In this document: positions 34,092 to 42,972 of the stretch, piece by piece
How the letters are laid out: each line of letters begins with the position of its first letter
Position numbering within the stretch: position 1 is the first letter of the stretch
From: Phreatobacter aquaticus
Lineage (GTDB): Bacteria; Pseudomonadota; Alphaproteobacteria; Rhizobiales; Phreatobacteraceae
Reading direction: 5' to 3'
Assembly: GCF_005160265.1 (NCBI RefSeq)
Contig: NZ_CP039865.1
Span: 4,116,828-4,180,827, forward strand
DNA length: 64,000 bases
Notes under the pieces: model-generated
What the model saw: the letters and a program-made list of their open reading frames with translations, nothing else
The model's database searches: none
Told to the model about the DNA's origin: nothing
Made by a program: the position numbers and the translations under genes

Positions 34092-35153
34092 GTGCGCATC
34101 CTGCACCTTCTCAACCACACCCGTCGCCTCAACGGCCACGTCCACGCGGCGGTCGACCTCGCCTGCGCCCAGAGCGCACTCGGCCATGATGTGATGATCG
34201 CCAGCGAAGGCGGTGACTTTGACGACCTGCTGGCGCGCAAGGGGATCGAGACGTCCGTCATTTCGCACCAGCGCAAACCGCTGGCCGTGGCACGATCGCT
34301 CAACGCCGCGCGCCGGCTCGTAAGGTCCTGGCGCGCTGATCTGGTCCACGCGCACATGATGACGAGCGCGGTCCTGGCCTGGCCGGCCTGCAAGCTGGCC
34401 GGCATTCCTCTCGTGACCACCGTCCACAACGAGTTCGAGCGCAGCGCCATCCTGATGGGGCTTGGCACGCGGGTGATCGCGGTCAGCGAGGCGGTCAGTC
34501 AATCCATGCAGAAGCGCGGAATTTCAGCAGCGCGGCTGCGCGTCGTGCTGAACGGCACCATTGGCTCGGCGCGGTTTGAGGGCCGCAGCCGTGTGCCGCA
34601 AGAGCTCGCCTCCCCGTCCATCCTGTTCGTCGGCGGGCAGCATCCGCGCAAAGGCCTCCCGGATCTGTTCGAAGCCTTTGCGATCGTGCATGCACGCCAT
34701 CCCGCGGCCCGGCTCTATATCGTCGGCGAAGGACCCTATCTCGACGCCTATCGCGAGATGGTCAGCAAGATGGACTGTGCTGATGCCGTGACATTTGCCG
34801 GCGCACAGGAAGACCCGTTCCAATGGATGGCAGGCGCCGACATCTTCGTTCTACCCTCGCACGCCGATCCGGCACCGCTCGTTCTGTCGGAAGCGCGTGA
34901 GGCCGGTTGCGCGGTGATCGGCACGACAGTCGACGGCATTCCGCAACTGCTTGAACAGGGCGAAGCGGGAATATTGGTGCCGGCCAAGGATCCGGCACGG
35001 CTCGCAGACGCCCTGATCGACCTTGTTGCCAAGCCGGCACATCTTCAACTCTGGCGGGACAGGAGCCAGACCAATATCGGCCATTTGACGATCGAGCGCG
35101 TCGCTCGTGAGACGCTGGACGTCTACGCATCGGCCCTCACCAAGGGCCGATGA
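34092..35153 (+). CDS. Glycosyltransferase family 4
   Basis: 353 residues from GTG 34092. GT-B fold: RILHLLNHTRRLNGHVHAAV at the start, ILFVGGQHPRKGLPDLFEAF opening the donor domain, and DPAPLVLSEAREAGCAVIG with the conserved glutamates. It is 46 bp beyond the co-polymerase gene and converges on a GT2 gene 10 bp away. Confidence 0.9.
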   Translation: MRILHLLNHTRRLNGHVHAAVDLACAQSALGHDVMIASEGGDFDDLLARKGIETSVISHQRKPLAVARSLNAARRLVRSWRADLVHAHMMTSAVLAWPACKLAGIPLVTTVHNEFERSAILMGLGTRVIAVSEAVSQSMQKRGISAARLRVVLNGTIGSARFEGRSRVPQELASPSILFVGGQHPRKGLPDLFEAFAIVHARHPAARLYIVGEGPYLDAYREMVSKMDCADAVTFAGAQEDPFQWMAGADIFVLPSHADPAPLVLSEAREAGCAVIGTTVDGIPQLLEQGEAGILVPAKDPARLADALIDLVAKPAHLQLWRDRSQTNIGHLTIERVARETLDVYASALTKGR

Positions 35154-35163
35154 GGCGCTCGCG

Positions 35164-36246
35164 TCAGGGGCGATCGCTGACGCTGGAGCGTGATTCAATC
35201 CGCGGCCCGGCCGAAACCGGCTCGCGCGCGAAGGGCAGCCTGCACAACCCGAGTGTGACATCCTTTGCCAGCATCGCATTGTCGAGATCGCTGGCTTGCT
35301 CGCCCCGATAGGTGCCAAGACGCACCAGCCGGTTGAGGGCTGCCCGCCGCTCGGCAAAGGTCGGGGCACGATAGAGCCGCGTGCGTAGCGCGTAGATATC
35401 GCTCACCCGGCGCCAGTGCGCCGCCGCCGCAAGTGCCCTGTCGGTCAACGGCCCATTCGGGCGCTCGAGCGCCAGGGTCGTCATAAGATGTGACCGCAAC
35501 AGCGCCGCGGCCCGGCGCCCTTCCAGAAGCTCGCCGGCCCGCACCGCATTGCCGCGCGCCCGCTGCCAGATCGCCGGGAGCCTGGGCCCGGCAGCATTGG
35601 TGTCATGGCGCCTGTGGCGCACCAATGGCTGTGACAGCGTCACGACTTGGCCCAAGCTCTGGGCCAGGAAGTAGATCCAGAGATCATGGCCCAGCTGAAC
35701 GCCTGCATCCCGGATATCGGGGCCCCGCCACTTGCTGTCGATCCACGACAAGATCTCGCGCCGGAACACCATGGTCATGCCGAGAAACCCCTCCCAGGCC
35801 GGCAGCGTCAGGGGCTCAAAAGTCCTGGAGCGGTCGATCCCCTGGGCGAAATAGCCGACATATTGGGACGCCGGGTCGATCAAGGTCGCGGTGTGGGCGC
35901 AGAGCACGGCATTCTCGCGCTGCATGGCCGCAACACAGCGTTCCAGCTTTTCCGGGTGCCAGTCGTCGTCCTGATCGCAGAAGGCAATGAACTCCCCTTC
36001 GCAAAGCGTCGTGCCGCTCAGGAAATTCTCGCCATAGCCGACCCGCTCCGTGTTGAGCCTGATCCTGACCGGAAAATGGGCGCGCTCTGCAAAATTTGAG
36101 ACAAGACGCAGGGTGCCATCCGTCGAACCATCATCCGTAACCCAGAGCTCGGCCGGCGCAACAGTCTGACGGCGAATGCTCTCAAGCTGGGCCTCGATGA
36201 ATCGTGCACCATTGTAGGTCGCCAGGAGCACTGAAATCTTAGCCAT
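35164..36246 (-). CDS. Glycosyltransferase family 2
   Basis: 360 residues. GT-A signature ISVLLATYNGARFIEAQLES, DDGSTDGT and the DQDDDWHP metal motif, followed by RHRRHDTNAAG of WbbL/rhamnosyltransferase-like members. The C-terminus is an Ala/Arg-rich helical tail. It is the only minus-strand gene in this part of the locus, with its promoter expected in the large gap upstream of 36246. Confidence 0.9.
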   Translation of the reverse strand: MAKISVLLATYNGARFIEAQLESIRRQTVAPAELWVTDDGSTDGTLRLVSNFAERAHFPVRIRLNTERVGYGENFLSGTTLCEGEFIAFCDQDDDWHPEKLERCVAAMQRENAVLCAHTATLIDPASQYVGYFAQGIDRSRTFEPLTLPAWEGFLGMTMVFRREILSWIDSKWRGPDIRDAGVQLGHDLWIYFLAQSLGQVVTLSQPLVRHRRHDTNAAGPRLPAIWQRARGNAVRAGELLEGRRAAALLRSHLMTTLALERPNGPLTDRALAAAAHWRRVSDIYALRTRLYRAPTFAERRAALNRLVRLGTYRGEQASDLDNAMLAKDVTLGLCRLPFAREPVSAGPRIESRSSVSDRP

Positions 36247-36562
36247 CGTGGATCCTCTTACGCATACGACTTGTCATATTTGATGCTAGTCGACCATCTT
36301 CAGAATGGTCGAACGATGATCGCGTTCCAATTGCTTCTCGACCTCTCCCTGTGGAGCGGATTACTGGATTTGAATTGCCATCCGCGACGCCCGGCCCGGC
36401 GGTGGCGATCGCAACGGTGCAGCTGGTGAAAACCCCACCCGAACGGATCGCGCAACATGATGGGATGGTCCGTGTTCGGCGATATCTCCATGTCTCAACA
36501 GGCGCTCGACCAGGTCGATGCCATTCCAAAGGAGCCGCCGCGCATTTTATACAGCAAGCATC

Positions 36563-36576
36563 ATGCCAGATGGCAT
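36563..36576. promoter_or_regulatory. Short inverted repeat (ATGCCA-GA-TGGCAT)
   Basis: Perfect 6-bp arms with a 2-bp centre, compatible with a dimeric regulator site about 317 bp upstream of the GT2 start. The regulator is not identifiable. Chance occurrence is possible. Confidence 0.3.
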
Positions 36577-36785
36577 TTGGCTGACTGCCTCCACTGCCCC
36601 GTCGGGGCACGACAGCTGCGTCACATGGGCAGAGAGACAACCGGATCAGCCTTGTCTTCTTCAATCAACATCACGTCTCTGTGAAGATCGACACGACTGT
36701 TCGCGCGTGAACTGCCGACGCGACAGCCGGTCCTGGCAACTCACCATGGCTCTTACACGGAGCCATGATTTCATGCGGACATGAC

Positions 36786-36814
36786 GACTCAAAAACCTTA
36801 CGGGCTACGTAAGG
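36786..36814 (-). terminator. Possible intrinsic terminator on the minus strand
   Basis: On the minus strand a 7-bp stem CCTTACG/CGTAAGG with loop TAGCC is followed directly by TTTTTGAG. No annotated minus-strand gene lies upstream between here and 37070, so it would end an unannotated transcript, or serve instead as an operator. Confidence 0.4.
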
Positions 36815-36988
36815 TCAGGGGCCGCGCATCAGGATTGCTGCACCGCGTCCACGCCTGACCGTGCAGCGAATGCTTTGCCGACCAAGATGACACGTCAATG
36901 ACCGCTCGATTTTCGGGCACGACTGGCATCGCGTTGACCATTTTTGAGCCAACGCACTATTTGCAACCCCTGCGACGAACAAACTTTG

Positions 36989-37021
36989 TGCACCGCATCA
37001 AAGGCCGCTTGATGCAGTGCA
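36989..37021. promoter_or_regulatory. 13-position inverted repeat upstream of the ExoY-like gene
   Basis: Arms TGCACCGCATCAA and TTGATGCAGTGCA pair at 12 of 13 positions around a 7-base centre (AGGCCGC). It ends 50 bp before the ATG at 37071. It could form a leader hairpin or be a large regulator operator controlling exopolysaccharide initiation. Confidence 0.5.
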
Positions 37022-37070
37022 AATCCGTGGTTAACACTAGGTAAACCGGCTCTGCGAGGACCTGCGTTCC

Positions 37071-37763
37071 ATGTCTAAGTCGCTGCCTAACCATGATATC
37101 GCGCTTGCCTTCCCAGCCGCACGCACCGGCGGGTCGGTCATTTCCAATCTGGCATGCACGGGTTGCAAGAGCGTCGTTGATTTCCTCGGTGCGCTCGTTG
37201 CCTTCTTGATGCTGTGGCCGTTGCTGCTCGGCATCGCGATTGCCATCCGGATGTCGGATGGTGGGCCGGCGATCTTCTCGCAGACCCGCATCGGCAAGAA
37301 CGGCCGCCCGTTCAAATGCTTCAAGTTCCGCTCGATGGTTCTCAATGCCGAGCAAGCTCTCAAGGACCATCTGGCCAGTTCACCCCAGGCGCAGGCTGAA
37401 TGGGCCGAGCATCAGAAGCTGTCATCCGACCCCCGCATCACCAGCTTCGGCCGTTTCCTCCGCAAGACCAGCCTCGACGAGCTGCCCCAAGTGTTCAACA
37501 TCCTCATGGGGCAGATGAGCTTCGTGGGCCCCCGCCCGATCGTTCCCGACGAAATCCCGCGTTACGGCGAGTCGTTCGCCCACTGCTTTTCCGTCCCGCC
37601 CGGTCTGACAGGCTTGTGGCAGATCAGCGGCCGCAGCGATTGCGGCTATCAGAACCGGGTTGCTCTCGACTGCCGCTACGCGAGCGACTGGAATCTTTGG
37701 CTGGATGCCGAGATCGTCGTGAAGACCATTCCGGCCGTGCTCATGCAGCGGGGGAGCCGATAG
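37071..37763 (+). CDS. Undecaprenyl-phosphate sugar transferase (ExoY/WcaJ-like)
   Basis: 230 residues, the short single-domain form. One membrane hairpin (about 33-60) is followed by the conserved [43 protein letters not shown] and [14 protein letters not shown]. It transfers a sugar-1-phosphate to the lipid carrier, the first step of repeat-unit assembly. GAGGA lies about 10 bases before the ATG. Which sugar (galactose or glucose) cannot be read from sequence. Confidence 0.93.
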   Translation: MSKSLPNHDIALAFPAARTGGSVISNLACTGCKSVVDFLGALVAFLMLWPLLLGIAIAIRMSDGGPAIFSQTRIGKNGRPFKCFKFRSMVLNAEQALKDHLASSPQAQAEWAEHQKLSSDPRITSFGRFLRKTSLDELPQVFNILMGQMSFVGPRPIVPDEIPRYGESFAHCFSVPPGLTGLWQISGRSDCGYQNRVALDCRYASDWNLWLDAEIVVKTIPAVLMQRGSR

Positions 37764-37794
37764 GCCATAGCATTCGAACCCGGGATCGCGGCCG

Positions 37795-38967
37795 TTGAAC
37801 GCCCTGACGCGCACAATCCTCGCGAGTGACCGGTCGGATATTGCCCCCCCGCCCAGGGTTGCGATCATCCACTATTGGCTCATCGGCATGCGTGGCGGCG
37901 AGAAGGTGATCGAGGCTCTGTGCCGCCTCTATCCCGATGCCGACATCTTCACCCACGTCTATGTGCCGGAGAAGACCTCGGCGGCGTTGAGGGCGCATCG
38001 CATCGCAACGAGCTTCATCAGTCGGTTGCCCTGGGCGCCGAAATTCTACCAGCGCTATCTGCCTCTGATGCCGCTCGCCCTCGAGCAACTGGACCTGCGC
38101 GGATACGACCTGATCATCAGCAGCGAGTCCGGACCTGCCAAGGGGATCATTCCGCCGCCTGGCTCGCTCCACATCTGCTATTGCCACTCGCCGATGCGCT
38201 ATATCTGGAACATGTTCCACGAGTATCGCGACCGTGCCGGCTTTGTCACCCGGCTGATCATGCCGCTCCTGGCCCACTACATCCGCAACTGGGACGCCAT
38301 CTCCGCCAGCCGCGTCGACTATTTCGTCGCCAATTCCCAGACCGTGGCCGCCCGCATCCGGCGCTATTATCGGCGCGATGCCGAGGTGATCTTCCCACCC
38401 GTCGACGTCGATGCCTTCGACCGGCTGCCATCGGACAAGATCGGCGACTTCCATCTGATGGCCGGCGAACTGGTGCGCTACAAGCGGCCGGAGCTCGCCG
38501 TCGAAGCCTTCAATGCCAGCGGCGAGAAGCTGGTCGTCATCGGCGGCGGCGAGATGCTTGCCCATCTGCGCAAGATCGCCAAGCCCAATGTCACCATCAT
38601 GGGACCGCAGCCCTTCTCGGTCCTGAAAGACCATTATGCACGATGCCGGGCACTGATCTTCCCCGGCGAAGAGGATTTCGGCATCGTCCCCGTCGAGGCC
38701 ATGGCCTCCGGTCGTCCGGTGATCGCCTACGGCCGAGGCGGGGCAACCGAAACGGTCATTGACGGCGTGACGGGCGTGTTCTTCGCCGAGCAGACATCGG
38801 ATGCCATCCGCGACGCTGTCAGCAGGCTCGACGGCCTGACCCTCGATTCCGAGGCAATTGCCGCCCATGCGCGCAATTTCTCGTCGGCGCTGTTCGAGGA
38901 ACGGATGCGGGCCCATGTGGCACGCCTCATGAAGGCCGAGGCCGAGGCCGATCTGGGCCGCGGCTAG
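37795..38967 (+). CDS. Glycosyltransferase family 4 (WbaZ-like)
   Basis: 390 residues from TTG 37795, a weak start with no clearly better option before the conserved RVAIIHYWLIGMRGGEKVIE. Features are HICYCHSPMRYIWNMF, AGELVRYKRPELAVEAF and FPGEEDFGIVPVEAMASGRP. These match GT4 enzymes that add mannose or similar sugars in O-antigen and exopolysaccharide synthesis. It is 31 bp after the ExoY-like gene and is probably in its operon. Confidence 0.88.
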   Translation: MNALTRTILASDRSDIAPPPRVAIIHYWLIGMRGGEKVIEALCRLYPDADIFTHVYVPEKTSAALRAHRIATSFISRLPWAPKFYQRYLPLMPLALEQLDLRGYDLIISSESGPAKGIIPPPGSLHICYCHSPMRYIWNMFHEYRDRAGFVTRLIMPLLAHYIRNWDAISASRVDYFVANSQTVAARIRRYYRRDAEVIFPPVDVDAFDRLPSDKIGDFHLMAGELVRYKRPELAVEAFNASGEKLVVIGGGEMLAHLRKIAKPNVTIMGPQPFSVLKDHYARCRALIFPGEEDFGIVPVEAMASGRPVIAYGRGGATETVIDGVTGVFFAEQTSDAIRDAVSRLDGLTLDSEAIAAHARNFSSALFEERMRAHVARLMKAEAEADLGRG

Positions 38968-39054
38968 CGGCACATTCGCCCGGTCGAGAAAACCGCGTTG
39001 GCGTCGATCCCTCTAAAGTCCCCTTAACGTCCCACTGCTAAAGTGTCATAGAGA

Positions 39055-39074
39055 GGTCCCCCTGACGGGGGACC
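39055..39074. other. GC-rich stem-loop after the GT4 gene
   Basis: Perfect 8-bp arms GGTCCCCC/GGGGGACC with a TGAC loop, 88 bp after the glycosyltransferase stop. No T tract on either strand, so it may stabilise an mRNA end or act with a factor rather than as a classical terminator. Confidence 0.45.
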
Positions 39075-39208
39075 GCTCCTGAGCGCAATCATGTTGCTCT
39101 GAAGTGGCAAGAGCCTTCGCAATGGCATCGATTGCCAAAAGGCCAGCGGGACGGGATTTCCCAGTTCGGCAACGTGGGAATGACCGGCCAGGGGATGAAT
39201 GAAGCGCG

Positions 39209-39436
39209 ATGATTGTTGTCCTGCTCCTTGCATCGATCGCGATCGGAATCGCCACAGCGGCGCTCCTGTGGTCGCATGGTATCCTGCTGGCCCTGCTCGT
39301 TGCGCCGGTTGTCACGAGCGTTCTTGTTTTCGCCGGCGCCGTGCTGATCGCCTATCGCCAGCCCAACCAATCCGCTGAATCCAGCCCGCTGAGCCAGGCC
39401 GTCAACGAGGTTCTGACCAAGCTTCACTGGCGCTGA
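39209..39436 (+). CDS. Small hypothetical membrane protein
   Basis: 75 residues with two membrane segments (about 2-22 and 25-48) and a short hydrophilic tail. No family recognised. It lies inside the exopolysaccharide locus on the same strand, so a minor accessory role in the membrane assembly is possible. Confidence 0.6.
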   Translation: MIVVLLLASIAIGIATAALLWSHGILLALLVAPVVTSVLVFAGAVLIAYRQPNQSAESSPLSQAVNEVLTKLHWR

Positions 39437-39512
39437 CGCCGCCTTCGCTGGGACAATCCTGGGCACGCCCCTTGCTTGGCAACGTCTATCGACGTTTCCC
39501 GGGGATCGGCCA

Positions 39513-39899
39513 TTGACCCTCTTCGCGCGCTTACGATTGACTGACAGACACCTTCGATTCCGTTCCGGAGATCGCGACGGCAAGACCGATCAGGCCAGGC
39601 TGGAGGCTGTACGGGCCGCCATCGACGAGGCGATCGGATCCATTGACCGGGAGGCGGCAGGCGTCAGCCGCCGTCTCGCTGAGGCAACCCAGAAGGCTGC
39701 CGGCCTGTCCGGCAACGAGGAAGCGCTTGACGGTGAGCGCGACGCCGCCGACGAGAAGCTTCTCTGCGAAGCCGAACGGCAGCTCATGGGCGCCACCCGC
39801 CGGCTCGAGGCGCTGAGAGCCCACCGGCAGCATTTCGAACATCTCCTGCGGCAGGTCGCAGGCGACACGGCCGGCCCACGCCCGGTGGCGGCCAACTGA
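39513..39899 (+). CDS. Hypothetical coiled-coil protein
   Basis: 128 residues from TTG 39513 with GGGGAT about 9 bases upstream. Almost wholly helical with heptad-like Leu/Ala spacing and strong charge (RLEAVRAAIDEAIGSIDRE), no Cys and no membrane segment. Not recognised. Because the start is a TTG and the residue content is simple, coding status is probable but not certain. Confidence 0.5.
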   Translation: MTLFARLRLTDRHLRFRSGDRDGKTDQARLEAVRAAIDEAIGSIDREAAGVSRRLAEATQKAAGLSGNEEALDGERDAADEKLLCEAERQLMGATRRLEALRAHRQHFEHLLRQVAGDTAGPRPVAAN

Positions 39900-40065
39900 G
39901 GCGCTCCGAAGCCGGCGGCACGCTTCGTGCCTTGCAGAACTCAGCGATGCCTTGGCTCTCGGCCAATCGCCGGAACAGTCGTTCAAATGTGCAGTGCCTA
40001 GGGAGCCGAGCCCAAGCCGGCACCGAAACCTGATTTGCCACTTCAGACGCGAGCGGAGCCTGCCC

Positions 40066-41481
40066 ATGGCACAACCCTTGATCGTTCCCGTCATCCTTGC
40101 GGCAGAGTCGACGCAACACCTCTGGCCGCTGGCTCGCGACACGATGCCGATGCCGTTCATGCCGTTGCTCGACGACGGCCGCTCGACGTTCCAGGCAACA
40201 CTCGGATTGCTGGCAAGGGGCGATTTCGACCGCCCCGTCGTCGTCACCAGCAACGATTCCCGCTTCATTGCCGCAGAGCAGATGCAGGCCATGGGCATCA
40301 GCGGCGATATCGTGCTCGCGCCTGAGCAGGGAAAGCCGGCGGCCGAGACGGCGATCGGCGCCATGATTGCCGGCGACCGGGCGGCCGATGCGATCTGCCT
40401 GGTGCTGCCATCCAGCCACTGGATCGGCGATGACACGGCTTTTTCTGCCGATTGTCAGGCAGCCGTCGACCGGGCTCGGGCCGGCGAGATCGTATCTGTC
40501 GGGCTGCCACCCCAGTCGGGTCGCGCAGCGGGCGCCCAGATGGCCGTCGATCCATCCGACCGCTCGGGCTTTGCCGCCCTCAGGGAATATCTCGAGAGGC
40601 CCAATTCCTTGGCAGTCGCTGACGGCGAACTCGGCACCAGACTTGCCGATAGCGGCAGCCTGGTCTTCGGCGCCAGCAAGTTCCAGCGCGAGCTTGCCGC
40701 ACTGGCCCCCGACATGGCCACGGCAAGCCGAGCCGCGCTTGCCGGCGCCTGCCGGGATCTCGACTTCATCCGGCTGGACAGCGAAGCCTATCGGCGTGCG
40801 GGCACGGCATCGCTCCTCTCGCTTCTCGTTCGGCGTACGACACCGATCCTGGTCCAAAGTCCCACTGCCGCGTGGCAGGCGGTCGATGCCTGGGGCGCCA
40901 TCCACGCCGTGAGGAAAAAGGACGGCCAGGCCAATGTCCTGGAAGGTCCCGTCGTTACCCAGGGCTGCTCCGGCTCCGTCGTCATGAGCGACGACATCCT
41001 GACGGCTGCCATCGGCCTGACCGACATGATCGTGGTGACCACCCGGGATGCCGTCCTGGTGGCGCCTCGCTCGGAGGCCGCCAATGTCGAGGCCCTCGTT
41101 GCCAGGCTCAGGCACGATGGCCGGCGCGAAGCGTCCGAGCATCTGCGGGTCTATCGACCCTGGGGGTGGTACCAGCGCATCGATATCGGCACGCGCTTCC
41201 AGGTGAAGCGGATCAGCGTGAAGCCTGGCGGCCTGCTCAGCCTGCAGCGCCATTTCCATCGCGCCGAACACTGGGTCGTAGTGACCGGTACGGCGGAGGT
41301 GACGGTCGATGGCACCGTCTCGATTGTCCACGAGAACCAGTCGGTCCACTTGCCCATCGGTTGCGTCCACCGCCTGACCAATCCCGGCAAGATTCCGCTC
41401 GAACTGATCGAGGTCCAGGTCGGCAGCTATACCGGCGAGGACGATATCGTGAGGCTTGAGGACATTTATGCCCGCGCCTGA
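40066..41481 (+). CDS. ManC/XanB-type mannose-1-phosphate guanylyltransferase/mannose-6-phosphate isomerase, nucleotidyltransferase half eroded
   Basis: 471 residues. The C-terminal cupin isomerase domain (about 360-465) is intact, with RPWGWYQRIDIGTRFQVKRI and LQRHFHRAEHWVVVTGTA. In the N-terminal domain the hallmark GGxGxRLWPLSR loop reads AAESTQHLWPLAR, the PKQF segment reads MPMPFM, and the usual EKP reads ERP. The GDP-mannose-forming activity is therefore doubtful, while phosphomannose isomerisation may persist. Start ATG 40066 has GGAG 7 bases upstream. Confidence 0.85.
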   Translation: MAQPLIVPVILAAESTQHLWPLARDTMPMPFMPLLDDGRSTFQATLGLLARGDFDRPVVVTSNDSRFIAAEQMQAMGISGDIVLAPEQGKPAAETAIGAMIAGDRAADAICLVLPSSHWIGDDTAFSADCQAAVDRARAGEIVSVGLPPQSGRAAGAQMAVDPSDRSGFAALREYLERPNSLAVADGELGTRLADSGSLVFGASKFQRELAALAPDMATASRAALAGACRDLDFIRLDSEAYRRAGTASLLSLLVRRTTPILVQSPTAAWQAVDAWGAIHAVRKKDGQANVLEGPVVTQGCSGSVVMSDDILTAAIGLTDMIVVTTRDAVLVAPRSEAANVEALVARLRHDGRREASEHLRVYRPWGWYQRIDIGTRFQVKRISVKPGGLLSLQRHFHRAEHWVVVTGTAEVTVDGTVSIVHENQSVHLPIGCVHRLTNPGKIPLELIEVQVGSYTGEDDIVRLEDIYARA

Positions 41482-41534
41482 TCGCCAGCGCCCACCCCGG
41501 TCACCTGCCCTGGTCCCGTCTCGACCGGAGCAGA

Positions 41535-42926
41535 TTGTCGCCGGCTCAAGGACCGCACCTCATTTCCCCCAAGCGCCCGGATATCGTGATGCAGGATCTT
41601 GAGCCCGCGGAGACCATCAATCCCGAGGTGGACGGGTCTTACGACGCCATCGTGCTGGGCGCCGGGATTACCGGCCTCGTCTCCGCATCGATCCTGCTTC
41701 AACAAGGCTGCCAGCGGGTTGTGATTGCCGATCAATATGCGCATGTCGGCGGCAATCACATCGACGTGGCGGTGGGCGGCTACACATTCGATGTCGGCAG
41801 CTTCATCTTCCAGGACGATTCCCCCCTGCTGCGGCACTTTCCCGAGCTGTTGGCCCTGTACGAGCCGATCTATCCGACCTGGGGGCGCCTGAACCCTCAG
41901 GGAAAGGTCACGGCCTATCCCATCTCGATCCGGGACGACATCATCGCGGCCGGGCCCGTGGGGATGCTGAGGATCTTCGGCTCGGCAGCCTATGCCCGCC
42001 TGTTCCAGCGCCGGATGACCAATGCGCGGGAATTCGCCCGATACTGGATCGGCGGCCATCTGCTGTTCCGGTCAGGATTGGAAACCTACATGGAGCGGTT
42101 CTACGGGGTCTCGCCCGACAGGATCGATATCGAACTGGCGCAGAAGCGCATGCTGTGGATCAGCGAGCACGCCTCCATCGCCAACCTTGTCCGCCGCCTC
42201 CTCCGCCCTGCCCCATCAGGCCCGGCGAACCAGCAGATGGCGCGGCCGAAGGCCGGCTTCGCCCATCTCTATCAGGCGGCGCGCGAGAGGCTTGAACGGC
42301 GCGGCGCAACCTTCCTGCTCGGTGACAAGCTCAGCGCGCTCGGCAAGCAGGACGGCCAGTTCCAGCTCAGGATCGGCGACCGGACGGTGAGCGCACCGAG
42401 GGCTGTTTCGACGATTCCGCTCAACCATGCGACCGAGCTTTGCGGCCACAAGTCGCCCGCACCGCTTCAGAGCATCACGCTGGTCAGCCTCTTTTTCAGC
42501 TTTGCCGGGAGACGCGGCTTCGACCAGTCGGTGCTCTACAATTTCTCGCATCAGGGCGCCTGGAAGCGCATCACGGTCTATTCGGACTTCTATGGCCGGA
42601 CCAACGACCGCGAATATTTCACGGTCGAAGTCATCGGCAAGCCCCAGGACAATTCCATTCCGGATGAGGAAGCGGCGTTCAGGGCCCATGTCCTCGCCAA
42701 CAACCTGTTTGTCGGCGACCTTAAGCTCGAGGGCAGCTTCATCCTCGACAATGCCTATCCGATCTACGCCAAGGGCTCGAGCGAGCAGGCGGCGGCAGCG
42801 ATCCGCAGCCTCAAGGCCATGGGCATTGAATCCTTCGGACGCCAGGGCGGGTTCGACTATCAGCCGACCGCGCGTGTCTCCACGCAGGAAGCGGAATCGG
42901 CGCTCGGAATGAAGCGGCTGCCATGA
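41535..42926 (+). CDS. FAD-dependent oxidoreductase, UDP-galactopyranose-mutase-like
   Basis: 463 residues from TTG 41535 (GGAG 4 bases before), or 445 from ATG 41589. The FAD site DAIVLGAGITGLVSASILL and the ADQYAHVGGNHIDV segment are clear. A mixed alpha/beta region follows with FDVGSFIFQDDSPLLRHFP, as in UGM and protoporphyrinogen-oxidase-like amine oxidases. UGM in exopolysaccharide clusters makes UDP-galactofuranose, but closest relatives may have other roles. Confidence 0.78.
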   Translation: MSPAQGPHLISPKRPDIVMQDLEPAETINPEVDGSYDAIVLGAGITGLVSASILLQQGCQRVVIADQYAHVGGNHIDVAVGGYTFDVGSFIFQDDSPLLRHFPELLALYEPIYPTWGRLNPQGKVTAYPISIRDDIIAAGPVGMLRIFGSAAYARLFQRRMTNAREFARYWIGGHLLFRSGLETYMERFYGVSPDRIDIELAQKRMLWISEHASIANLVRRLLRPAPSGPANQQMARPKAGFAHLYQAARERLERRGATFLLGDKLSALGKQDGQFQLRIGDRTVSAPRAVSTIPLNHATELCGHKSPAPLQSITLVSLFFSFAGRRGFDQSVLYNFSHQGAWKRITVYSDFYGRTNDREYFTVEVIGKPQDNSIPDEEAAFRAHVLANNLFVGDLKLEGSFILDNAYPIYAKGSSEQAAAAIRSLKAMGIESFGRQGGFDYQPTARVSTQEAESALGMKRLP

Positions 42927-42972
42927 TGACCGCTCCCGGCCACGCGATGTGCCGGCAAGGACCGGGCACACC

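Larger units (their letters stand above)
36247..37070. other. 824-bp intergenic region before the ExoY-like gene
   Basis: No convincing gene: open frames here are short, Arg/Ser-rich or without ribosome sites. Base composition is visibly lower in G+C than the flanks. It contains the inverted repeats listed separately at 36563, 36786 and 36989, plus an imperfect GGTTAAC/GTAAACC pair at 37029-37047. It should hold the promoters of the divergent GT2 and ExoY-like genes and is large enough for a small RNA. Confidence 0.6.

Noticed and set aside
36239-36784. Several short frames in the large gap, including one of 141 codons on the minus strand
   Set aside because: No ribosome sites, no recognisable motif, unlikely residue content; left as non-coding.
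39055-39074. Intrinsic terminator at the GC-rich hairpin
   Set aside because: No T tract follows on either strand, so it was listed only as a stem-loop.
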